A stretch of 64,000 bases of DNA from Bog-473 sp052140165 (GCA_052140165.1 JBKQUM010000113.1:20985-84984), one strand, 5' to 3'. Counted from the stretch's first letter, positions 44,344-52,703 are shown. A program made the numbers and translations. The notes: generated by a model not told the origin, from the letters alone.

Positions 44344-45414
44344 GTGACCCTGCGAGTTGTGCAGTTCTCTACCGGGCACGTCGGCCGGCACTCGCTGCGG
44401 GCCATCATCGAACGACCCGAGCTTGACCTCATCGGTGTGCATGCGGCGAGTCCCGCGAAGGTCGGCCGTGACGCGGCAGAGCTGTGCGGACTTGCGGAGC
44501 CCACCGGAGTGGTCGCAACTGACGAGCTCGCGGCACTTGTCGGACTGAGGGCGGACTGCGTTGTCTACACATCGCAGGCCGAGACGCGACCGGATGTGGC
44601 GCTCCAGGAGTTGACGGCGTTTCTGACGGCAGGCACCAATGTCGTCGGAACATCACTGGTGTGGCTCGTCTACCCCCCGCACGCCGACGCCTGGTTGCGT
44701 GATCCCCTCGAGCGCGCCTGCGCAGAGGGAAGCTCCACGATGTACATCAACGGCATAGATCCGGGATTCTCGGGCGATCTCCTGCCGCTGGCGGCGCTCA
44801 GCCTGGTGGAGCAGGCGGATCATGTCCTCGTCCAGGAGATCTTCGATTACGGCACGTATGACGACGCCGAGTTCACTGGCGTCAGCTTCGGATTCGGCAC
44901 TCCGCCCGAGCACGTCCCGCCGCTCTTCCTTCCCGGCGTGCTGCGGTCGATCTGGGGCGGGCCCGTCCAGCTCTTGGCCGATGAGCTCGGGATACAGCTC
45001 GACGAGATTCGCGAACGGGTGGAGCAGTGGACGGCAACCGAGCCGATCGACTGCACCATGATGCACGTCGATCCAGGACGGGTCGCGGCAGTCCGGTTCG
45101 GTGTTGAAGGCGTTGTCGACGGTCGCACTGTGATCACGATGGAACACGTCAACCGCCTCACCCAGACCGCTGCGCCCGAATGGCCGTTCCCACCCGAGGG
45201 TCGCCCCGGCGTGCACCGGGTCGTCGTGGCCGGCCGACCCGGGATTGAGATCAACACCCATGTCGGTCTGGGTGGAACGGACCACAACGAGGCGGGCGTG
45301 ATTGCCACCGCGATGAAAGCCGTCAACGCGATTCCGGTGGTGTGCGCTGCGCCACCCGGCCTCGTGTCGTTGCGCGACCTGCCAGTGTCGCAGGTACGCG
45401 GACTCATGCGATGA
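44344..45414 (+). CDS. Dihydrodipicolinate-reductase-like NAD(P)-binding protein (copy 1)
   Basis: 356 residues from the GTG at 44344 with GAGGAAGGA upstream. The Rossmann start LRVVQFSTGHVGRHSLRAIIERPELDLIGVHA, CVVYTS, GTNVVGTSLVWLVYP and INGIDPGFSGDLLPLAALSL match the DapB-N-like dehydrogenases common in mycobacteria and relatives (2,4-diaminopentanoate or amine dehydrogenase type). The C-terminal MKAVNAIPVVCAAPPGLVSLRDLP is shared with the copy at 46119. Role inferred: oxidation of a pathway intermediate. It overlaps the TetR start by 4 bp. Confidence 0.87.
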   Translation: MTLRVVQFSTGHVGRHSLRAIIERPELDLIGVHAASPAKVGRDAAELCGLAEPTGVVATDELAALVGLRADCVVYTSQAETRPDVALQELTAFLTAGTNVVGTSLVWLVYPPHADAWLRDPLERACAEGSSTMYINGIDPGFSGDLLPLAALSLVEQADHVLVQEIFDYGTYDDAEFTGVSFGFGTPPEHVPPLFLPGVLRSIWGGPVQLLADELGIQLDEIRERVEQWTATEPIDCTMMHVDPGRVAAVRFGVEGVVDGRTVITMEHVNRLTQTAAPEWPFPPEGRPGVHRVVVAGRPGIEINTHVGLGGTDHNEAGVIATAMKAVNAIPVVCAAPPGLVSLRDLPVSQVRGLMR

Positions 45415-46052
45415 CGACTCTCGACGTACGCCCGGCCCGTCGGACCGCTCCCACGCGACGAGCCGTCAAGGGCCAGATCCGAGGTGACCGCACCCGCCAG
45501 CTCATCATCGACGAGACGATCCGATGCGTTCGTGAAGAAGGCTTCGCGGCGATATCCGCCAGTCATATCGCTGAACGCGCCGGGGTGACCTGGGGTGTCA
45601 TCCAGTATCACTTCGGCGATCGTAATGGCGTGCTCATGGCCGTGGTCGACCACGGCTACGACCTCCTCCGTGAAGCGATCGATGACGTGGAACTCCCGGT
45701 CGGTTCGACGCGTGAGCGTGTACAGGCCGTTGTCGACGCCGGCTGGAGCGCCTTCAGTAACCCGGCTTCGCTCGCAGCGTTCGAGATCCTCGTCGCCACA
45801 AGAGCCAGCCGCGAGCCACGGCTCGAACAGCACCTTGCCGACCTGGCGGACCAGTTGGCCCGCCTCGGACGTGCGCTTGATCCTCTCGGTCGAGGACGGA
45901 GACGCCAAGCGATCGGCAACCTCTTCTGGGCCGCGCTGCGCGGGCTCGCCTTGGCGCAGATGGTCGTCAGTGAACCACTCGAGTTCACGCACGAGCGACG
46001 CGCGCTCGTTGATCTGCTGACGATGCATCTCGAAAGCCGAGTCGCAGAATGA
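45411..46052 (+). CDS. TetR family transcriptional regulator
   Basis: 213 residues from the ATG at 45411 overlapping the previous stop (ATGA). The HTH is CVREEGFAAISASHIAERAGVTWGVIQYHFGDRNGVLMAVVDHGYD, with the unusual but valid YHFGDRNGVL turn. The ligand domain is LEIL-type helical. An N-terminal basic extension (RPARRTAPTRRAVKGQIRGDR) precedes it. It lies inside the operon it probably controls; the operator is expected in 43395-43468. Confidence 0.9.
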   Translation: MTTLDVRPARRTAPTRRAVKGQIRGDRTRQLIIDETIRCVREEGFAAISASHIAERAGVTWGVIQYHFGDRNGVLMAVVDHGYDLLREAIDDVELPVGSTRERVQAVVDAGWSAFSNPASLAAFEILVATRASREPRLEQHLADLADQLARLGRALDPLGRGRRRQAIGNLFWAALRGLALAQMVVSEPLEFTHERRALVDLLTMHLESRVAE

Positions 46053-46118
46053 GATCTCCCCGCGCCGCGGTTAGTCATGTCGTCATTGCCAGGTCGGGAG
46101 GGCGAAGCGAAGGAGCGC

Positions 46119-47255
46119 ATGATGATGGAGAACCCGGTCGATTCACCCGAGCGCAGGTATAAGGTCGTCGTCTGGGCGACTGGGCGTGTCGGCAAGTTGG
46201 CGATCAGAACCATCGCTGATCGACCGAACCTCGACCTTGTCGGCGTCTGGGTCCATTCCGAGGCGAAGGATGGTCAGGATGCCGGCACCCTGGCCGAGAT
46301 TGATTCGCTCGGTGTGACTTCGACGCGCGACAAGGAGTTGATACTCCAAGGCGATGCGGACTGTGTCGTCTATACCGGACCTGCAACCAACCGGCCACGG
46401 GAGGCCATCGAAGACTTCTGCCGCATTCTCGAGGCCGGAAAGAATATCGTGACCACGTCGCTTCCCGGTCTGGTGTATCCGCGGGGATCGATGCGCGAGT
46501 CCGCCTTGACACGCCTCAGCGATTCTGCGAATCGAGGCAACAGCTCGATCTACTCCACCGGCATCGAGCCCGGTTTTGGCTGCGACCTCTTCGCTGTCGC
46601 GCTCACATCGATGTCGAGCCGCATCTATTCGATCCGCGGGCTCGAGATCACCGACTATTCGCGCGACAACTTGGTCTACGAGATGCGTGAACTCTTCGGC
46701 TTCGGTCAACCGCTCGATTACCAGGGTGGCGTGATGATGCCCGGTGTCATCACATTCGGTTGGGGCGCGGCTGTCACGATGGTGGGCGAAGCGCTCGGCA
46801 TACAGCTGGACGAGATCCGTGAGTCCTGTCAGTTCGCTCCTGCCCCCCGTCGACTCGAGACGGCTTCCGGCGTGATCGAGCCGGGGACGGTGGGTGCGAT
46901 CTGGTTCCGATGCATCGGTGTGGTCGGCGGGGAGGAAGCCATCACCATCGAACATATCGACCGGATGTGCGGCGACGTGGCGCCGGATTGGCCGAAAAGT
47001 CGTGCGGGAGGCATCGACGGTGTGTGGCGCGTCATCATCGAAGGTGAACCGAGCTTCGACGCCGAGTTCGAGGTCGGATTCAACGCCAACGAGGACTCGA
47101 CCCCCCATGGCCTCCTTGCAACGGGGATGCGAGCCGTCAACGCCATCCCCTGGGTGTGCGCAGCTGAACCAGGAATCGTCGACGCGCTCCACCTTCCGAA
47201 CACGCCGGCAATCGGAGCGCTACGACCGAAGCGCGACGGTATCCCGACCTTCTGA
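46119..47255 (+). CDS. Dihydrodipicolinate-reductase-like NAD(P)-binding protein (copy 2)
   Basis: About 378 residues. The start is taken at the first of three ATGs (46119) after a GAAGGAG site; 46077 is a less likely upstream ATG. YKVVVWATGRVGKLAIRTIADRPNLDLVGVWV, CVVYTGPATNRP, GKNIVTTSLPGLVYP and STGIEPGFGCDLFAVALTSM parallel the copy at 44344, and both end with the AVNAIPWVCAAEPGIVDALHLP motif. The two are diverged, so they probably act on different intermediates or form a hetero-oligomer. Confidence 0.87.
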   Translation: MMMENPVDSPERRYKVVVWATGRVGKLAIRTIADRPNLDLVGVWVHSEAKDGQDAGTLAEIDSLGVTSTRDKELILQGDADCVVYTGPATNRPREAIEDFCRILEAGKNIVTTSLPGLVYPRGSMRESALTRLSDSANRGNSSIYSTGIEPGFGCDLFAVALTSMSSRIYSIRGLEITDYSRDNLVYEMRELFGFGQPLDYQGGVMMPGVITFGWGAAVTMVGEALGIQLDEIRESCQFAPAPRRLETASGVIEPGTVGAIWFRCIGVVGGEEAITIEHIDRMCGDVAPDWPKSRAGGIDGVWRVIIEGEPSFDAEFEVGFNANEDSTPHGLLATGMRAVNAIPWVCAAEPGIVDALHLPNTPAIGALRPKRDGIPTF

Positions 47256-47283
47256 CCCGCCGATCCGGGCTAGCCCTTCCTCG

Positions 47284-47440
47284 TCAAGGAGGCCACGACC
47301 CGCTCATCGTGTTGTTCGGACCATAACGCTGGGCGTACTTGACGGAACTGTCACCTTTTTCGTAAATCCCAAAGACTTCTTCGGTCGTGAGTCCCTCGGA
47401 GTACAGATACTCGACGACCCCATTCCATCCCCAAGGTTGA
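47284..47440 (-). pseudogene. Start-less coding remnant
   Basis: A minus-strand frame bounded by stops reads like real protein: FQPWGWNGVVEYLYSEGLTT, then EEVFGIYEKGDSSVKYAQRY and GPNNTMSGSWPP before the stop at 47284. No ATG, GTG or TTG lies at a usable position. It covers the leader and ribosome binding site region of the plus-strand gene at 47456. Probably the 3' end of a gene cut off by recombination in segment 1. Family unknown. Confidence 0.35.
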
Positions 47441-47455
47441 AAAAGGAGTCAGTCC

Positions 47456-47950
47456 ATGCACATGGCATCGGTGACCCAGACGTCATCCTGGCAACGCGTC
47501 ACCGGGTTCCTCCTTAGCGATGACACCCAGACCCCCGTTCCGTTTCTCGCCCTCGGTGCTGGCCTTGCGTTGGCTATCGCCGTAATCCACCTACAGGACC
47601 AAGGTGGTCTTCTGGGAGACCAATCGCCCATGTGGTTGAAGTACGGCTACTACATGGTCGAGATCAGTAGCACGATAAGTGCCGCACTCATTATTCGTGG
47701 GAAGACCGTTGGTTGGTTGCTCGGACTGGCGTCAAGCATCGGGCCTATGACCGGACACATCCTGTCGCGAACCGTGGGCGTACCTGGAGATCCGGGTGAC
47801 GTTGGTAACTGGGGCTACCTCCTCGGCAGCGTCAGCCTTATCGTCGAAGGGAGCTTTATGGTCCTGGCCGTGATCTGCCTTGCTCGAATTCGGAGGGCGG
47901 GGCAGCTTGATCCACAGATCGGAGAGCGTCGATCCCACGCAGACGCCTAA
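47456..47950 (+). CDS. Four-helix membrane protein of unknown function
   Basis: 164 residues with AAAGGAG about 9 bp before its ATG. Helices: PVPFLALGAGLALAIAVIHLQD, YYMVEISSTISAALIIRG, TVGWLLGLASSIGPMTGHILSRTVG and WGYLLGSVSLIVEGSFMVLAVICLARI. One conserved-looking His (TGHILSRTVGVPGDPGD) lies before an acidic loop. I do not recognise the family. It resembles small uncharacterised membrane proteins that accompany copper or redox genes in actinobacteria, but no such partner is here. Last gene of segment 1. Confidence 0.75.
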   Translation: MHMASVTQTSSWQRVTGFLLSDDTQTPVPFLALGAGLALAIAVIHLQDQGGLLGDQSPMWLKYGYYMVEISSTISAALIIRGKTVGWLLGLASSIGPMTGHILSRTVGVPGDPGDVGNWGYLLGSVSLIVEGSFMVLAVICLARIRRAGQLDPQIGERRSHADA

Positions 47951-48086
47951 ATCAGCCGATGGAACTAATCAGCGCGATGGTGCAAAAGCACGATCGTCGC
48001 CCGCCGTGGATCCACCTATGAAGTCGCCGGCCGGTCGACGCGTCGCAGAGCGGGCATCGCTAATCGTGGGCACTTTGCTCGTTCCG

Positions 48087-48256
48087 CCTGCTACTGAGTT
48101 GCTACTGAAATGCCCGGACGGGACGCCGTTCGGACGAACAGGATGGACAACTCACTGGACTCGACAAGCCCGAATGGACCAGCCAGGATCTACAAGACGA
48201 GTGGACCCCGACTTTTAATCCCAAGGTGCCGGGATCGAGACCCGGGCGGCCCACCA
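48087..48256 (+). repeat. att-like module 1 with perfect 45 bp tRNA-Lys 3' repeat
   Basis: Bases 48210-48254 are identical to 42789-42833 of tRNA-Lys (anticodon loop to the 3' end), and CCA is completed here (CCACCA at 48251-48256). Upstream are CCTGCTACTGAGTTGCTACT (two GCTACTGA boxes), ending AAA at 48110, then GGAC at 48116, TGGAC at 48144, ATGGAC at 48174 and TGGAC at 48202. The tRNA 5' half is missing, so this is not a tRNA gene. It fills most of the 324 bp gap after the membrane protein gene. Confidence 0.8.
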
Positions 48257-48274
48257 CATCCAGCACGACGTGCT

Positions 48275-48808
48275 TCAGAATCCGATTTCCGGTCCCGGGC
48301 GTTCGATGGACCGAGAACGTTCGAGCACCTGGCGAAGAATGGGCAGTACGGCCCGGTCCTTCTCGCGACCAGCCGCCTCTTTTGATCGGATGACGTCGGC
48401 CAGGCTCGCTACATCGACCTGAAGGTCATCAGTCAGCTGCTCCCTCGTCGCGCCGCGCCGTAGATCGTCGTATCCTCGAGTCCCATCTGGGAGCAGCGCG
48501 ATATCCAAATAGCCGTGGTCCGTCACAAAGGTCCAAGTAGTTCCCCAGGCAAAAGAGTGCTCGTCGAGTGGGAACTCGACTGGGCCTTCAACTCCAGGAA
48601 TGCGCAGCGTCGCGTTGAGTTCTCGCAGCGCGGCCGCGAGCCGGCCCAGATTCGCCCGGTCTCGTGATGGTGTCACGTCGACATCTCGGGTGATGTACGG
48701 AGAACCGCGGAGCTCCGCTGCCAGTCCTCCAATCACGACGTAACGGACGCCATGCCTCTCGAGGACCTCGAGGAGGTCGTCTGGTCGATAGGGAACAGGT
48801 TCAGGCAC
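48275..48808 (-). CDS. Nucleotidyltransferase-fold protein (putative toxin of a TA pair)
   Basis: 177 residues: LLEVLERHGVRYVVIGGLAAELRGSPYITRDVDVTPSRD gives the GG...D-x-D minimal nucleotidyltransferase site (GGLAAELRGSPYITRDVDV). The later YLDIALLPDGTRGYDDL supplies a third acidic residue region. This resembles AbiEii/MNT-type enzymes. It overlaps the upstream XRE gene by 8 bp, a usual toxin-antitoxin layout in which the nucleotidyltransferase modifies tRNA or the partner. It lies right after att module 1. Confidence 0.82.
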   Translation of the reverse strand: MPEPVPYRPDDLLEVLERHGVRYVVIGGLAAELRGSPYITRDVDVTPSRDRANLGRLAAALRELNATLRIPGVEGPVEFPLDEHSFAWGTTWTFVTDHGYLDIALLPDGTRGYDDLRRGATREQLTDDLQVDVASLADVIRSKEAAGREKDRAVLPILRQVLERSRSIERPGPEIGF

Positions 48809-49127
48809 CGCCAGATACCGACTCGCGGTCTTGCAACTGATCGTGGAAGCGAACCCTCTCCTGCAGATCGGCGAATCGCTCCGCTGGCGTCATCTTGAGA
48901 TGCTCGTCGATGATCACTGGCGTCGACTCGTCCAGTGTAGAGAGGTGGAATGAGAGCTCGAGGCCGCAGCCTCGAATGGCCTGCCGAAGAGTCTCGAAGC
49001 TGGGGACAACAGCACCTCGCTCCCAACGGGCGACGACCGACTGTGGCTGGCCGATCCTCTCGCCCAGCTCGGTCTGCGTCAGGCCGGCTCGGAGCCTCGC
49101 TTCTCGGATCAGGTCTCCACTCACCAT
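48801..49127 (-). CDS. XRE family HTH regulator (putative antitoxin)
   Basis: 108 residues: LIREARLRAGLTQTELGERIGQPQSVVARWERGAVVPSFETLRQAIRGCGLEL is a textbook Cro/C1 HTH. The C-terminal tail (TPVIIDEHLKMTPAERFADLQERVRFHDQL) probably contacts the toxin. The ATG is at 49127, within a few bases of the promoter, so the transcript may be nearly leaderless. Autoregulation is likely through the inverted repeat at 49137-49156. Confidence 0.87.
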   Translation of the reverse strand: MVSGDLIREARLRAGLTQTELGERIGQPQSVVARWERGAVVPSFETLRQAIRGCGLELSFHLSTLDESTPVIIDEHLKMTPAERFADLQERVRFHDQLQDRESVSGGA

Positions 49128-49134
49128 ATGAGCC

Positions 49135-49166
49135 AGTATAGTACATATATGCTATAAGTATGGCAA
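49135..49166 (-). promoter_or_regulatory. Promoter with TATAG/CTATA inverted repeat upstream of XRE-NTase pair
   Basis: A very AT-rich patch in otherwise GC-rich DNA. On the minus strand TATACT (49140-49135) can serve as the -10 and TTGCCA (49166-49161) as a loosely spaced -35. TATAG (49137-49141) and CTATA (49152-49156) form an inverted repeat around a 10-base ATAT-rich centre, a good candidate operator for the XRE protein. Confidence 0.5.
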
Positions 49167-49244
49167 GCGACCGTGCCGCCGAAGCCGACACCCCGGAGTT
49201 CGCTGGCGCGGTCACCAGCCGGCTGAACAATCTACGGTGGCGCG

Positions 49245-49580
49245 ATGGGCGCCGTACCTGACCTTGATCTGCTCAAGATCCGGAAGTACTGCGAGGAGAA
49301 GACACCGCAGGAGTTCCGCAGCGAAATGCGGGTCGAGGTCGGGGTGCGCGGCAAATCGGTCACCGTCTTCGAAAGTCGTCCGCCGTGGGATAAGCAGGGG
49401 ACGGAGTGGTCTCGACTTCCCATTGGGCAACTCCGCTACGACCCCGCAACCGCCCGGTGGACCCTGTTTTGGGCGGACCGCCATAGCCTCTGGCACCCTT
49501 ACGACCTCATCGATCCCGGAACGGTCGAGGAGCTCCTCGGCGAGATCGACAAAGATGCCACCTGCATCTTCTGGGGCTAG
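49245..49580 (+). CDS. DUF3024 family protein
   Basis: 111 residues: MGAVPDLDLLKIRKYCEEKT starts it; RVEVGVRGKSVTVFESRPPWDKQGTEWSRLPIGQLRYDPATARWTLFWADRHSLWHPYD follows, and it ends LLGEIDKDATCIFWG. The FESRPPW, P-I-x-x-L-R-Y and final I-F-W-G elements are what I recall of DUF3024, a small single-domain family of unknown role frequent in actinobacteria and on plasmids. Complete length. It ends segment 2 just before att module 2. Confidence 0.85.
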   Translation: MGAVPDLDLLKIRKYCEEKTPQEFRSEMRVEVGVRGKSVTVFESRPPWDKQGTEWSRLPIGQLRYDPATARWTLFWADRHSLWHPYDLIDPGTVEELLGEIDKDATCIFWG

Positions 49581-49605
49581 TTCCTGGGGTCCAATCGAAT
49601 CAAGT

Positions 49606-49774
49606 CCTGCTACTGAGTTGCTACTGAAACATGCGGACTGGATGCTGTTCGTTCTAACTGCCTGGACGTCACACCCAAAGTGACGAGGAACAATGGACGT
49701 AGCTGCACCGAACAGACGATCGGACCCGCTCTTTTAATCCCAAGGTGCCGGGATCGAGACCCGGGCGGCCCACA
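49606..49774 (+). repeat. att-like module 2 with perfect 44 bp tRNA-Lys 3' repeat
   Basis: Bases 49731-49774 equal 42791-42834. The double-box CCTGCTACTGAGTTGCTACT plus GAAA (49606-49629) is identical to that of module 1. GGAC-type motifs lie at the same offsets from the core (TGGAC at 49663, ATGGAC at 49693, CGGACC at 49721), although the DNA between them is different. It occupies most of the 370 bp gap between the DUF3024 and CocE-like genes. Confidence 0.8.
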
Positions 49775-49950
49775 CTAAAATCCCAGGCGGTGGCGTTACG
49801 GGTTGCCCGTATGCCAGGTGCTCCGATCGACCTCCATCGTCCGGACCCCCGACGCCCCGTATAGGGCCGACCTCGAGCACGCCAAACCGGTTCACCTACC
49901 ACGTAGCACGCACGACCGGCACGAAGCGTTGACGCCAGGGTGCCGCGGTC

Positions 49951-52422
49951 ATGTCTGATAGAACACGGGTCGGTCTGGAGCGGTGGGGGTCGGCAATCTT
50001 CGCACTTAGGACGTCGGGTTGGATGGCGGTGCTGGCCTTCGTGGCCGCAGTCTGCGGCGGCATAGGACCGGCCTCTGCCCTCGCCACGGCCTCTGGACCA
50101 GCTATGACGCTGCATGACGACGGTTCGATCGACGAGGCATGGCTCACCGGTGCGCATCCCGGCGACCGCATCACCCTCTTGCGACTGGGGCAACCGGTCG
50201 CCACCCCGGCCAATCCCGGGGTCGCCGACTCGCTGGGGTCGCTGATCATCCGGAACCTCCGCCCCGGCCGCGCTTACAGCTGGCTCGATGACAGCTCCGG
50301 ACGGCGCACGCCGGCCTTCGCCGTACTCGCACCCGGCCAGAACCCGGGGACCGACTCCGCCCTCTACGCGCACCAACCCATGCACGAAGGGCTGAACTAC
50401 ATCGCGATGCGGGATGGCATCACCCTCGCAGCGACCGTTCGCTACCCCTACGGCCAGAGCTGTTCGGCGAGAAGTCCGTGCCCCACGGTCATCGAGTACT
50501 CCGGCTACAACGTCGCCGGCCCGACCGACCCCATCCCGCCGCTGATCGACGGCGCTTTGGGGGAACCGTGCAGTTCCTGCGGAAACCGGAACCTTCTTCC
50601 GGACTCCTCGACTGACGTCGGTGCGGTCCTCGCACGCGTCTCAGGGTTTGCCACGGTCAGCCTCCAGATGCGTGGAACCGGGTGCTCGGGCGGCGCGTTC
50701 GACCTCTTCGGATACCCGTCCGACTACGATGCCTACGACGCCATCGAGATCGTCGCCCACCAGGCCTGGGTCGCAAACCACAAGGTCGGAATGGTAGGGA
50801 TCAGCTTCTCGGGGCTCTCGCAGTTCCCCGCTGCCGGGACCGATCCGCCCGGGCTCGCCGCCATCGCGCCACTGAGTCCGACGGATGATCTCTTCTCGAC
50901 GGGGTATCCGGGTGGGATCTACAACAACGGGTTCGCTGCCGAGTGGGTCGACGCGCGCATCGACGACGCCAAGGCGGCCGCCGTGTCCCGGGACGGCAGC
51001 CTCCAGCCCCGCTCGACCACGCCGGTTACCAACGTCGGTCAGCCCTGGACCTACTACGAGATCGACGCAGAGCTCGAGGCCAGTCATGAGGCGTCGTCGA
51101 CGTGCCTCGCCAACCAGGCATTACACGAGCAATCCGAGACCCTGGCCGGCCTGGTCGGGCCCAAGCTGGTTGCCCCGGGCGAGGGCCCCGGGCGAAGCCC
51201 TGCGCTCTTCGACCGCCGGTCTATGCTGGATTGGGCGAGGCACGTGCGCGTCCCGGTCTTCTTCTCCGAGGCGCTCCAGGACGAGCAGACCGGACCGCAG
51301 TCGGCGGCGCTCATCGACGCCATTCCCAAGACGACGCCCGTATTCGCCAATATGGTGAACGGAGGTCACATCGACTCGGCCGACCCTCAGACGATTAGCC
51401 GGTGGCTCGAGTTCCTCGACGTCTACGTGGCCGACAAGGTCCCTACGCAACCGAACGGTCTCGACGCCCTCGTGCTCGACGAGTTCGCGGCGACCGCGTC
51501 CTCGGTGTCGGCGGAGGCACCCTTGCCGCCCCTTCGCTTCACCCGCGCCGCCACCGCGACGGTCGCACGGGCGGAGTTCGCGGCACAGACGCCGCGGCTG
51601 GAGGTGCTCTTCGACTCCGGGGCCGGGACCGCCGGTCCGGGGAACCCCGACTCGACCTACAGCGCGGCCTTCTCCAGCTGGCCGCCAGCGGGCAACGTGA
51701 CGACCCTCTCGTTCGGGATGGACGGGTCGTTGCGGTCCCGTCCATCCGCCCAACACGGCAGCGCCACGTTCACCTTGGACCCCGAGGCCCGACCACGGAC
51801 GAGCCTCCCAGCCGGTGCGAACGCGTGGGCCGCCGATCCCGGTTGGGACTGGTTACCCGTCCCCGCAGGCGACGGGATCGCCTTTCAGACGCTGCCCTTC
51901 ACGTCGCCGACCACCATCGTCGGACCCGTCACGATCGACCTGTGGGTCAAGGCTTCGGTACCGGTGGAGGACTTCCAGGCGACCGTCACGGAGGTGCGTC
52001 CCCAGGCCCGCCAGGAGGAGTACGTCACCTCGGGATTCCTGCGCAGCTCCAACCAGGTCGACGCCAAGGACTCGACCCCCCTCTTTACCGACCCGACGTA
52101 CCTGGCGAGCGAGGCCCGGCGCCTGTCGCCAGACCACTTCACGTTGGTCAGGATTCCAATCGACCCGATCGCGCACACGTTCCGCGCGGGAACCGAATTG
52201 CGGGTCGTCATCTCCGCACCCGGAGGGGACCGGCCCATCTGGACGTTCGCGACGTTGGACCGCGGCCAGCACGCGACGGTCGGCTTCGGCGGCGTGACGC
52301 CGTCCTCGTTGACGGTCAACGAGGTTCAGGACGTGGACCCCACGTCGTCCCTGCCGGCGTGCGGGTCGCTGCGTGGTGAGCCGTGTCGGACCTACGTCCC
52401 CGAAGGGAACCAAGAAGGCTGA
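49951..52422 (+). CDS. Secreted CocE/NonD (X-Pro dipeptidyl-peptidase-like) hydrolase
   Basis: 823 residues. A signal peptide (MAVLAFVAAVCGGIGPASALA) follows a short basic N-terminus. A beta-rich N-terminal part (residues 50-140) precedes the S15 alpha/beta-hydrolase domain: YIAMRDGITLAATVRYP, VIEYSGYN, SLQMRGTGCSGGAFDLFGY, and the nucleophile elbow GISFSG with Ser285. GGHIDSA supplies the His. The C-terminal PepX_C jelly-roll domain (PVTIDLWVKASVPVEDFQATVTEVRP ... TLVRIPIDPIAHTFRAGTELRVVISAP) completes the family. It probably acts outside the cell on peptides or esters. Single gene of segment 3. Confidence 0.9.
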   Translation: MSDRTRVGLERWGSAIFALRTSGWMAVLAFVAAVCGGIGPASALATASGPAMTLHDDGSIDEAWLTGAHPGDRITLLRLGQPVATPANPGVADSLGSLIIRNLRPGRAYSWLDDSSGRRTPAFAVLAPGQNPGTDSALYAHQPMHEGLNYIAMRDGITLAATVRYPYGQSCSARSPCPTVIEYSGYNVAGPTDPIPPLIDGALGEPCSSCGNRNLLPDSSTDVGAVLARVSGFATVSLQMRGTGCSGGAFDLFGYPSDYDAYDAIEIVAHQAWVANHKVGMVGISFSGLSQFPAAGTDPPGLAAIAPLSPTDDLFSTGYPGGIYNNGFAAEWVDARIDDAKAAAVSRDGSLQPRSTTPVTNVGQPWTYYEIDAELEASHEASSTCLANQALHEQSETLAGLVGPKLVAPGEGPGRSPALFDRRSMLDWARHVRVPVFFSEALQDEQTGPQSAALIDAIPKTTPVFANMVNGGHIDSADPQTISRWLEFLDVYVADKVPTQPNGLDALVLDEFAATASSVSAEAPLPPLRFTRAATATVARAEFAAQTPRLEVLFDSGAGTAGPGNPDSTYSAAFSSWPPAGNVTTLSFGMDGSLRSRPSAQHGSATFTLDPEARPRTSLPAGANAWAADPGWDWLPVPAGDGIAFQTLPFTSPTTIVGPVTIDLWVKASVPVEDFQATVTEVRPQARQEEYVTSGFLRSSNQVDAKDSTPLFTDPTYLASEARRLSPDHFTLVRIPIDPIAHTFRAGTELRVVISAPGGDRPIWTFATLDRGQHATVGFGGVTPSSLTVNEVQDVDPTSSLPACGSLRGEPCRTYVPEGNQEG

Positions 52423-52448
52423 CCAATATTTCGCGGCCGAGGTTGCTC

Positions 52449-52610
52449 CTGCCTTGCTACTCAAATCAGCGGACCAGGTTAATGTCAGCCGAACTGGGCG
52501 GACGACTCTCGTCACCCGAACTGGTTTTATGGACTCGGGCGGACTTTCTGGACAGTCGGTGTCGCTCCTTTGATCCCAGGGTGCCGGCATCGAGACCCGG
52601 GCGGCCCACC
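52449..52610 (+). repeat. att-like module 3 (diverged)
   Basis: The core at 52567-52610 resembles the tRNA-Lys 3' half with a few substitutions (TTTGATCCCAGGGTGCCGGC instead of TTTTAATCCC...), then an exact CGAGACCCGGGCGGCCCACC. GCTACTCAAA ends at 52465, exactly 102 bp before the core start. CGGAC at 52499 and ATGGAC at 52529 keep the same offsets as in modules 1 and 2. It lies within the 281 bp gap before the P-type ATPase. Confidence 0.72.
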
Positions 52611-52703
52611 AGGAACGACAGATTGAATCCCGACTCGCTTCTCGCCGCGGACGCGGTCGATGCCGGTGCCGAGGAGCGGCGATGAAGTAGCCCTTTCGGA
52701 CCC

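Noticed and set aside
48087..48180. Conserved protein tail (LLLK...) encoded by the att arms
   Set aside because: Frames diverge after the LLLK codons, differ in where they stop and share only the fixed nucleotide motifs, so conservation is at DNA level.
48210..48256. Additional tRNA-Lys genes at 48.2, 49.7 and 52.6 kb
   Set aside because: Only the anticodon-loop-to-3' half is present. The upstream sequence cannot form the acceptor 5' strand, D-arm or complete anticodon stem.
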